Shown in pieces: positions 36,436 to 44,584 of a DNA stretch of 46,284 nucleotides. The notes under the pieces are model-generated. The model saw nothing but the letters and a program-made list of their open reading frames with translations, did no database searches and was not told where the DNA came from. A program made the translations under genes and the position numbers. Each line of letters starts with the position of its first letter. Position 1 is the stretch's first letter. Where the stretch lies: positions 3,049 to 49,332 of the forward strand of contig DANO01000025.1 of NCBI GenBank assembly GCA_002497295.1, given 5' to 3'. The DNA is from Euryarchaeota archaeon UBA171. Its GTDB lineage: Archaea; Thermoplasmatota; Poseidoniia; Poseidoniales; Thalassarchaeaceae.

Positions 36436-39400
36436 ATGCGCAGCGGAGCCAACGTGAAAAGAACTGAGAACAGGAGGGTTAAGGCAATCACTCTTGTAGT
36501 GATGATGGTCTCCATGACCCTGATTTCTTTCGTACCAGCTGCAAGCGCTTCACAGATCACCCAATACGCTGTGCAGAGAGACCCCCATTTCGTAGCAACA
36601 GGTGATCTCGACTGCGATGGGGACGACGACATCGCCGCATCGAGCAGTATGGGTTTCTACCTCACATCGATGTTCAATGACGGTGCAGGAGGATTCCCTG
36701 ACAGACAAGACATATTCATTGCAGGAGGCGTAGGAGACTCCCAGCGACAAAGTATTTTCCAAACTGCAAACAGTCAACAGATAGAGATAGCGGATATAGA
36801 TGGCGATCAGATGCCGGATATCGTTTACTTCCAAGAGAACGTAAGATTCGTCGGGGAGACATTCGTTCGTCCAGCGAACCTCACAGTACTGTGGGGCGAG
36901 TGCAACATGAATACCCATCAATGGAGCCGGGACATCATTGAGATTCCATCCCATCCATTCAGCCAAGGCATGGATATAGGGGACATTGATGATGATGGCG
37001 ATGACGACATCATACTAGCAACAATGACACCCGATGGCGGACAGACATACCTCGAGGTCTTCAAGGGTCCAGATCCAGGGCCCCAGGCAGACCAGACAAT
37101 ATTGGTGCCTGCCCCCACTTATGGGCATTACAGCTACATAGAACTCGGCCAATGGGGCGAAGATTTAGCCGAGGATCCATTCACCGGAGCCACACTCCCG
37201 GGCGAGTGCGAGGACCTAGATCTCTGGGTCCTCCGAACGCCTAGGTTCAACCCCGGCGCAGGTTACTCCGTCGGTAACTACGATAACATGACTGTAATCG
37301 AGTTTGATTGCGTTACAGGGCTTTATGCTGATCCCAACGTCGGAGGCTCTGCAGCAGCAGCAGTCCATGATTTCACACTTGACGCAGAGCACGGATATGA
37401 ACTCCAGATCGACGTAGAAGATACCGATGGAGATGGAATAGTCGACATGGTTGCCGCAGTGGACGGGATAGAGGGCAGAATAAGTTACGCAACCAGGAGC
37501 GGCGTAAACTCGAATTGGGACACTCGAAATTACATCAACCTTGGAAATTACAAAGGCGCATCCATCACTATCTCGGACGTGAACGGAGATGGTAAAATGG
37601 ACTTCTTCGTACCAACAGAATTGACATTAACCAGGTTGCAAGATTCGTCTTCTAAGAATCAGACTTACACCACAGTTGAGAACCTGAGGGAACTTAACAG
37701 TGTAGAGATCATTCTCTCAGACGCCCAGGGTACGGGTTACCTGTCACCCATATCTTTTGATGTTGGAAGAAGACCCACCGTGGCAGTACCCGCTCAACTC
37801 AAGGGGGACGACTCAACAGCTCAGGAAATAATCATTGGTCAGCGCGACTATTCCTATCGCTTCTCAGGCGGGGCTATGTGGATGGATAGCTTGGGATGGC
37901 CAGGTGCGGGAGACTTCTTGTCCGTATTGACATTGGACAATCAAGACGTTGCAATCGACGGGTTGACTATCGCACCAGCTTCTACCGATCCAGCGACTGG
38001 CTCAGCACAGTTAGGCGAGGGAACAAGATTTGTGAATGTCACTCTGATGAATACCGGACTCAACCCTGTAAGCGGGTCTGTAAATCTGGATCTCGCAGTA
38101 AAGGAGGTCACGGGTGGAGCTGATACTGTAGTTTACTCAAATGATTTCGATGGTACCATCGAGTCTTCCAACTGCTCCTCATGTACCTGGGTTGGAGCAT
38201 CATACACGTCTGACTTTTCTCCAGGGACGTCATGGCACGAGGAGAGAAACTCTACCGCATTAACAGAGAATGTGTCGACTTACGAGGCAGACCACAACCC
38301 AACCAACTACATGTGGGCGGGGCTAGACTACAATGGAACAGATGAGAATAACTCTGGATACTTCAATAACATGGACGAGGCTTTCATATTACAAAATGTG
38401 GATCTCACAGGGGCTGACGCCGCTTTCTTGGAAGCATCGATTCTTTGCAGCGTTGCATACACCAACTTGTTCCTCTCTGAACCGTATGTGGTCCAAGAAC
38501 GATGGTTGTACGAGGACTCGTGCGGGATAGAAGCCTTCTCAGAAGGAAGGGGATGGGAACGCGTATGGTTCCAAGGAGGATACGACCAAGATCGATACTT
38601 CAACCTCCTAGCATTGAACCAGGACCCTGAATATGAGATCAAGAACTTCGCAATTTATCCATATTTCATCACCGAGTGGACCAACTACACGGATGGGGGA
38701 TCTGAAGATAACTTAACCAACACAGTGGAATCAATTGATCTTACGCCTTACGCTGGAGAAGTCATCGACCTCAGGTTCCGCTTCAGGAGCGGGCTGTTGG
38801 GCTCTGTAGGTACTGTCGACACATCTTATGATACAGGATTCGACGGTTTCGCATTCGACAATATAACCGTCATAAAGCGGAACACTGCGTTTGGAGAAGA
38901 GCAGTCTACGTCGCAACAAGTCAGCTTCCAGCCGCTTGCTGCAGGCGAGAAAAGGGAAATTTCTCTTTCTGCAGAATTTATCGATAACAAGACGTACTAC
39001 ATCAGCACCACGCTGTCCAACTTCAATGGATTCGTCGATCAAGACCCCATCAACGACGGATTGAAGTTTCAGACTACCGTTAGAAATCTATACGACCCCG
39101 GGCTCACAGCCAATCCATTCGTCGATTTCGAACCAGGTGTAAGATACGCTTCTGCAGAGTATCCGATTGATGTGCGAGTTCAGAACTTCGGGAACACGAT
39201 AGTGAATTGGACCACAGAAGCCGAGATCTTCAATGCGTTACCAGATCTCACCGCAATTGAGGATTTCTCGGGCATAAACCCCATATGGACAGACGATAAT
39301 GACCAGGAAGGCAAGGAAAATGGCAGTAGGCTAGATGATTCCACAACATCAAACCAAGCACTCCCTCAGAATCAGGGTGTGTTCAAGAATTTCGCATATT

Positions 39401-42400
39401 GGCTCGGAGACCCGGATATCGGATATGGTGACAATTGGGATGAGACGCTCACAGTAGGGCCAGTTGCTGTATCCCAGACAGATTCTGATTACACCTACGC
39501 CTCATGGGACTATTATGCGGAAGGAGACTATCTCCAAGATCAATTCGGCAATGTTCTCGCAGTTCGCGACTCAGCATCTCTTACTGTGGATTGGACAAAG
39601 AGCGGACAGTCATACACTGGTCTAGCTTACGGATCATGGGTCGATCTTAATGAAAATGGAGTACAGCGTACAAATCCGGAAGATCCAAACTTCCATGCAT
39701 GTGAAGACTTCGATAACGATGGCAACTATGATGAAGCCGAGTATTTCGGGGATAGGAGCGATCAAGGCGATTACATCGTGTGGTTCGATTCAGAGTCAAT
39801 AGTGAAGTCTGTGGTTCTGGATCTCACGCATATCGTGATACAGAATCGCACATCTGAAGAGCCACAAGAGTGGAGGGATGAATGTACGTCTCTGGCCGAT
39901 GCCGAGGTCACGCTCACATGGAGATTCACATCCAATGGAGATGGCGTCAACGGAAATGCTGGACTGGCCGGATTCGCCATTGACAATATCCGATTCGAGG
40001 AATTTACCTTCGAAGATGATGGGAATTACTCGGTGCCAGTGAACGGACTCGATTCTCAAGAGGAAATGACAGTCTCATTGGGCACACATGACTTCGACTC
40101 CGGATTATATCGAATTGATGTTAGGACGATATTTGACAACAATGACCCCACTCAGAAGTGGTATTTGGCTGAAGAAGTAAACCCTTCGAATAACTTCTCC
40201 AAAGTTCAATTCAGCATTGATAGTGCTGAGATAACGCTCTTGCAGCCCAACGTGCTCGATTGCGTGGGCGATGTCACATACGAATGCGTATATCCGATAA
40301 GCCCGACATCGGCACACACATACTCGCTTCCGATACTCAATGGTGTGATTGAAGGAGTCTATGAGGTTACGATGACCGTCGTAGATACGACTACCGGTCA
40401 GACGGTTTGGCAAGCAAATTCAGATAATGGGCCCTTCGACTTGGTCCCTCATCAGCGCACATTCGCTAACTGGTCTATAGGGTCCAATGTCGAAATAGGT
40501 TCCAATGGAATGTTCAACTCATGGGAGGACAGCAGGAAGTACAATCTAAGCTGGGCAGCCAAACTTGTCAGCGATGATAGCGACAACGGCAACGTACGAT
40601 TCTTCGAGATCACCTTCATGGACGATATCGACGTGGCCATCCTATCCAATCCAACGGATCAGAATCGTCTCCAGAGGGTCAAGTCAGATTTGGAGGCTAT
40701 GGGCATGGTGTACACGCAGTTCCGAACGAGTGAATGGGAAGATTATGTCACGCAGGATTGGGCTGGAGTATATGACAAGATACTCCTTCCCTGGCAAACT
40801 GATTACAACGCTGAGTATGGCGAATACTATCAGAAATTGAATGAGTTGCGCGGAGACGGGCTTTCAACAAACGACGTTCTGGATGACTTCATGGTTAATG
40901 GGGGTACTTTGCAGGTTCATCTGGGCCCATACAGGAACGATTACGTTCCAGATAATCTCCCCTTCGGAATGGATGTTCAAGAGAGAGATCCCTCGAATTC
41001 ATCAATCAGATTCGATTACGAAGACGTCCGAGTCATTGACCGATATCACCCTCTCCTTTCCAATATCGAACTGACCTACTTGCAATCAGTCCATGCTGGC
41101 CAGTATGTTGCAAGATCAGGGTTGGATATATCGCAAGTTCAGCCCAATCAGGTTCCCTCTGCATGCGGTGGTAGGATTTCCGATCCTTTGGGAACATTCC
41201 ACAGCCTTCTTGGAAGTGTTGAGTATGGCTCACAATCCTTGCTAAGTCTTTGTAATAGGGGCAATGGAGGTATGATTGTTACGACCATGGATGTTGAAAA
41301 TCCAAGTTTCTCTGAACCATATGGCAGCGAGTCAATGCCTCTTCTTTCCAATATGCTCGGCTACAGCGTAGTGCCGTACCCTGTCGATTTTGGAATTGCT
41401 GGGGATACGTTTGATCTAACGATAAATGGCGAAGCACCCTCAATCAACACCGTAACCAAGGCATACAATACAGTCTACATCAAGTCAAATTCTCAACTTC
41501 AGTTTAGCTATGTGTCCGAGCAGAGTGATCTGATAGCCGATTGGACATTGGAGCCAGGCGGCGAGGACTCAGTAACGGGATGGGACAGTGAGATTGTCGA
41601 CCCAGGTGAGTACTCTTGGGTTTCTCAGACATCCGCAGACCTCCCCACACTCGGGTCATTCTGCGTTGAGGATACTTTGTCTTCCACCGGGTGTTTCCTG
41701 GGCGCTGAATGGCTGCTTACTCTGTATCTTCACGATGCAGAGGGCCATACTAGGATGACCTATGTTCGTTTGATCACGAATGATACATTGGCAGATGAAT
41801 CCGATCCAACTGCATCTATTTCGATGGTTCAGGACAGTCTCACAGACGAGTTTGTCACTAGCGATGGAACGAAAACTGTCGGAGGCGTTGAATGGGACGT
41901 CTATCGCGTCAGACTGACTCCTACCGGCGACATATCTCTGTCTTTCACAGGTGCTGATAGTATCGACCCAGATGCCCCTGAGGGCGAGACTGGCATCCAG
42001 ATGTACTCATGGCGCGTTTACTTTGACTACCCTGTAACCTCCCAGCCTAGCTTGGAGGGGCATTTGTTCGAAGTCCCGGCATTGGCAGGAGGAGATGCAT
42101 TTACCTACACGTTCCGTAATGTGACAAGTGACGGCGTCTTAGAAAACCAAATCCGTCTGGAACTCATCGTTTACGATAAGGCTGGAAAAGACTCGTCAAA
42201 GGCAAGAATGTACTTCGTAGTGGTGGGTGAAGACTACGGAGATGATCCTCCAGTAGTATCTTTCAGCTCTCCAAAGCCAAACGACTCCCAGACCGAAGAT
42301 CGAGTCACGATTAGCGGTACAGTTGTTTCAGGCGCCGAGAACTCGGACGTAAGGATACAAGTGGCACTCGATGCAGTTACATTGGATCTATCGCCGACTC

Positions 42401-42903
42401 CGAAAAACACTCAGAAGTCAATCGGCAAGTACAACGAGACAGGATTACTCGGCGATGGGGCTTCATTCTCCATCACTCTGGATATATCTGATCTCTATTC
42501 TGAAACGGATGGGGTATTATCTACGGTTTACATCCGAATCATAGAAGGCGATGGCGTGAGGTATACAACCACCTCTAGCGAAGACATCTATCTGCTCAAG
42601 AGAAGCAGCGACCCGTGCGAAAGAGACCCATCTTCTGATGGATGCGACACTGAAGGTCAGGGCCTCGGGCTGATAATTCCGATAGTGGGGGCCCTTCTCC
42701 TTGTTCTGGCCATAGCGGGAGTAACCCTTTCAATGAGAGGCAGGGGTTCTTCAGCAGTAAGCGACGAAATACGGTCGTTCCAAGGTGTGGAGGACATGGA
42801 TCCAGTTGAGGCCTATGTGCAGCAGATGGTCGGGCAAGGATATCCTGAAGACTATGCCCGCCAGTACGCCCAGGACTATTACGCCAATTTAGAAAAGAAG
42901 TAG
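36436..42903 (+). CDS. 2155-residue surface protein with FG-GAP repeats, glutamine-amidotransferase-like domain and C-terminal anchor
   Basis: A signal peptide is present (AITLVVMMVSMTLISFVPAA). The first 450 residues carry FG-GAP/VCBS-like calcium loops (GDLDCDGDDDI, IADIDGDQMPDI, IGDIDDDGDDDI, ISDVNGDGKMDF), suggesting a beta-propeller like integrin alpha. The middle, about 500-1390, is a series of beta-sandwich domains; two end in similar GFAFDNITV and GFAIDNIRF strands, as in MAM/jelly-roll domains. About 1395-1650 resembles a class I glutamine amidotransferase-like fold (DIDVAILSNPTDQNRLQRV), probably without enzyme activity. Ig-like domains follow. A membrane segment lies at about 2075-2100. 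The cytosolic tail ends with VEAYVQQMVGQGYPEDYARQ. Probable adhesion or polymer-binding role. An earlier ATG at 36346 would overlap the previous gene. Confidence 0.85.
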   Translation: MRSGANVKRTENRRVKAITLVVMMVSMTLISFVPAASASQITQYAVQRDPHFVATGDLDCDGDDDIAASSSMGFYLTSMFNDGAGGFPDRQDIFIAGGVGDSQRQSIFQTANSQQIEIADIDGDQMPDIVYFQENVRFVGETFVRPANLTVLWGECNMNTHQWSRDIIEIPSHPFSQGMDIGDIDDDGDDDIILATMTPDGGQTYLEVFKGPDPGPQADQTILVPAPTYGHYSYIELGQWGEDLAEDPFTGATLPGECEDLDLWVLRTPRFNPGAGYSVGNYDNMTVIEFDCVTGLYADPNVGGSAAAAVHDFTLDAEHGYELQIDVEDTDGDGIVDMVAAVDGIEGRISYATRSGVNSNWDTRNYINLGNYKGASITISDVNGDGKMDFFVPTELTLTRLQDSSSKNQTYTTVENLRELNSVEIILSDAQGTGYLSPISFDVGRRPTVAVPAQLKGDDSTAQEIIIGQRDYSYRFSGGAMWMDSLGWPGAGDFLSVLTLDNQDVAIDGLTIAPASTDPATGSAQLGEGTRFVNVTLMNTGLNPVSGSVNLDLAVKEVTGGADTVVYSNDFDGTIESSNCSSCTWVGASYTSDFSPGTSWHEERNSTALTENVSTYEADHNPTNYMWAGLDYNGTDENNSGYFNNMDEAFILQNVDLTGADAAFLEASILCSVAYTNLFLSEPYVVQERWLYEDSCGIEAFSEGRGWERVWFQGGYDQDRYFNLLALNQDPEYEIKNFAIYPYFITEWTNYTDGGSEDNLTNTVESIDLTPYAGEVIDLRFRFRSGLLGSVGTVDTSYDTGFDGFAFDNITVIKRNTAFGEEQSTSQQVSFQPLAAGEKREISLSAEFIDNKTYYISTTLSNFNGFVDQDPINDGLKFQTTVRNLYDPGLTANPFVDFEPGVRYASAEYPIDVRVQNFGNTIVNWTTEAEIFNALPDLTAIEDFSGINPIWTDDNDQEGKENGSRLDDSTTSNQALPQNQGVFKNFAYWLGDPDIGYGDNWDETLTVGPVAVSQTDSDYTYASWDYYAEGDYLQDQFGNVLAVRDSASLTVDWTKSGQSYTGLAYGSWVDLNENGVQRTNPEDPNFHACEDFDNDGNYDEAEYFGDRSDQGDYIVWFDSESIVKSVVLDLTHIVIQNRTSEEPQEWRDECTSLADAEVTLTWRFTSNGDGVNGNAGLAGFAIDNIRFEEFTFEDDGNYSVPVNGLDSQEEMTVSLGTHDFDSGLYRIDVRTIFDNNDPTQKWYLAEEVNPSNNFSKVQFSIDSAEITLLQPNVLDCVGDVTYECVYPISPTSAHTYSLPILNGVIEGVYEVTMTVVDTTTGQTVWQANSDNGPFDLVPHQRTFANWSIGSNVEIGSNGMFNSWEDSRKYNLSWAAKLVSDDSDNGNVRFFEITFMDDIDVAILSNPTDQNRLQRVKSDLEAMGMVYTQFRTSEWEDYVTQDWAGVYDKILLPWQTDYNAEYGEYYQKLNELRGDGLSTNDVLDDFMVNGGTLQVHLGPYRNDYVPDNLPFGMDVQERDPSNSSIRFDYEDVRVIDRYHPLLSNIELTYLQSVHAGQYVARSGLDISQVQPNQVPSACGGRISDPLGTFHSLLGSVEYGSQSLLSLCNRGNGGMIVTTMDVENPSFSEPYGSESMPLLSNMLGYSVVPYPVDFGIAGDTFDLTINGEAPSINTVTKAYNTVYIKSNSQLQFSYVSEQSDLIADWTLEPGGEDSVTGWDSEIVDPGEYSWVSQTSADLPTLGSFCVEDTLSSTGCFLGAEWLLTLYLHDAEGHTRMTYVRLITNDTLADESDPTASISMVQDSLTDEFVTSDGTKTVGGVEWDVYRVRLTPTGDISLSFTGADSIDPDAPEGETGIQMYSWRVYFDYPVTSQPSLEGHLFEVPALAGGDAFTYTFRNVTSDGVLENQIRLELIVYDKAGKDSSKARMYFVVVGEDYGDDPPVVSFSSPKPNDSQTEDRVTISGTVVSGAENSDVRIQVALDAVTLDLSPTPKNTQKSIGKYNETGLLGDGASFSITLDISDLYSETDGVLSTVYIRIIEGDGVRYTTTSSEDIYLLKRSSDPCERDPSSDGCDTEGQGLGLIIPIVGALLLVLAIAGVTLSMRGRGSSAVSDEIRSFQGVEDMDPVEAYVQQMVGQGYPEDYARQYAQDYYANLEKK

Positions 42904-42913
42904 TTGGATAGAG

Positions 42914-43909
42914 TCACTGAGATGTGAAACCCGTGGTCCAGCGGCGCTGTACGCGCTGCCCCTCGGCGACGATTCTGCTATGACGTTCTAACCATGCAGG
43001 GGGCCTGTATTTCAACATCGATTTGTGGAGCCTGCCTTCTCTGATATTCTCCGGTATGCACACCTTGCCTGAGGCCATTTCTATATCCAGTGCGCGATCC
43101 AGATCAGTCGCATTCCTGTTCATCCACTTGAAGAGAGGTTCGGACATGCGAGTCATCAAAAAGAATGCAGTTAGAATCACCAGAAATGTGGCCACTTGAC
43201 CTTTAGCACCAAATGGGGAAAGAGCAGCTGAAGCAATGAATCCGAGTACAAACACAAGTGGTGCAATCATGAAGAATAGGAAGTAGGTCTGAGATACCGG
43301 TTTCTGATTCCGATACCTCTCGATCTTCTCCCAACGAGGGTGATTTGGATCTTGAGGTCTAAAGACGTCCTTCTGTCTGAGTCTAAGTGCGTCTTTCAAA
43401 CTCCTCCCTACATCCGCAGTCCTACGTTTCTGGGATTTAGTCAGTGTATCCGGATCCAGATCCTCAATCAAATCCATTATCCTAGATGCTGCAGAGTATT
43501 CGCCATATCTTGCAAGAATTGCAACTTGCTCAATCATCGGAGCAGGAGATTCTGGTTTTAGGACGCGATACTCTCCCCACCACTCTAGAGCATCTTCCAT
43601 CATGCCTAGGTGATCGACAAGAATAAGCCCCCCAAGGGCCCATGCTTCTTCTAGATCAGGATTGAATTTAATTGCTGAACGGAGACATCTTACCGCATTG
43701 GCACATTGTGAGAGATCAGGGTCTATTGGTCTGCCCCTACTTCTTGGGGGGAGGTGTAAATCTGCAGCCTCAAGCCACAATAAGCCATCTTCCGGATAAT
43801 CCTTCAGAGCATCTTCAACAGCTTCAATGGCCGCTTCTCGACCTTCTTCTTTCAGAGTCTCACGAATCCTTCCGAGAACATCCTCAGGCTCACTCATCGA
43901 GCGAGGCAC
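42914..43909 (-). CDS. TPR-like protein with two membrane segments
   Basis: This 331-residue protein has no assigned function. The first 190 residues are helical repeats of TPR style (EGREAAIEAVEDALKDYPED; CLRSAIKFNPDLEEAWALGG; ILARYGEYSAASRIMDLIED). Two hydrophobic segments lie at about 209-230 and 237-255 with a short loop, so both ends are cytosolic. It starts with GTG at 43909 (ATG four codons later is an alternative); AGGAGG lies about 18 nt upstream, a wide spacing. It is the last gene of the minus-strand run after the Gar1-like gene, 27 nt away, and ends 10 nt from the convergent giant surface gene. Confidence 0.75.
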   Translation of the reverse strand: MPRSMSEPEDVLGRIRETLKEEGREAAIEAVEDALKDYPEDGLLWLEAADLHLPPRSRGRPIDPDLSQCANAVRCLRSAIKFNPDLEEAWALGGLILVDHLGMMEDALEWWGEYRVLKPESPAPMIEQVAILARYGEYSAASRIMDLIEDLDPDTLTKSQKRRTADVGRSLKDALRLRQKDVFRPQDPNHPRWEKIERYRNQKPVSQTYFLFFMIAPLVFVLGFIASAALSPFGAKGQVATFLVILTAFFLMTRMSEPLFKWMNRNATDLDRALDIEMASGKVCIPENIREGRLHKSMLKYRPPAWLERHSRIVAEGQRVQRRWTTGFTSQ

Positions 43910-43936
43910 AGGGGCATCGGGATTGAATCCTCCTGT

Positions 43937-44584
43937 TCATCTCGGTCTCCGATTGGTACGGCCTCTCTTGTCGCCATGACTCTCTTTTCTGCTTCTATCG
44001 TTTCGATTACGGGCATTATTATCCCTATTGCCGTACCGCACGGGACTACTTCTAGGACGACGCCCACTTGCATCCCCCTGCCTCTTCCCCCTGTCTGAAC
44101 GATTTCGTTGAGTAGCTCCAGAACCCGGACTCTTCTGGGGCCGAGGACTCCCGCATTTCGAACATTTCGAAGTTCTAGAATTCATACTTCTACATGCTGA
44201 GCAGACCCACGTTGGCAATATTTTGCCGCTATTGGTTTTTCGAGGCTTCCTATCTCCGAATTTCTCATTCCCCATATTCTTGGATCTCGACCGGTCCCTT
44301 CTCTGCCCCCCTCCTTTCGATACATTCCTATTCTTTTTGTTGTCATTTCGACTTCTTCTTCCGATTTCGATAGGGGCTCCTATCGCGGATGATGAGTCTA
44401 TTTTTTCTGACAGAGAAACATGTACGAGTGCATTTTCTATGCCTCCAATAACGGAATCGACCTTGCCTATCGTACGGCCTCCTTCAATACGAACCTCCCA
44501 GCCTAAACCGGGCGCCTTATCTTCGAATTCTGCAAGTAAACCGCCAACATGCGATAGCGATACGACTCGCCCCTTCACTGTCAT
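43937..44584 (-). CDS. Gar1-like H/ACA RNP protein fused to a RanBP2-type zinc finger and arginine-rich tail
   Basis: Gar1 is the H/ACA ribonucleoprotein subunit that aids substrate handling by the Cbf5 pseudouridine synthase. Residues 1-76 align by pattern with archaeal Gar1: GRVVSLSHVGGLLAEFED, then GRTIGKVDSVIGGIENALVHV, matching the family's IGKV-D-FGPV-xPYVSV stretch. Unlike ordinary archaeal Gar1 (under about 110 residues) the 215-residue protein continues with a basic, disordered linker. A RanBP2-type finger follows: TWVCSACRSMNSRTSKCSKC with Cys128, 131, 141 and 144, Trp126 and Asn135. A long R/G/N/S-rich tail ends it. RanBP2 fingers of this W-C-C-N-C-C pattern bind single-stranded RNA in ZRANB2, so a second RNA contact is plausible. 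The ATG overlaps the upstream stop by 4 nt. Confidence 0.8.
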   Translation of the reverse strand: MTVKGRVVSLSHVGGLLAEFEDKAPGLGWEVRIEGGRTIGKVDSVIGGIENALVHVSLSEKIDSSSAIGAPIEIGRRSRNDNKKNRNVSKGGGQRRDRSRSKNMGNEKFGDRKPRKTNSGKILPTWVCSACRSMNSRTSKCSKCGSPRPQKSPGSGATQRNRSDRGKRQGDASGRRPRSSPVRYGNRDNNARNRNDRSRKESHGDKRGRTNRRPR

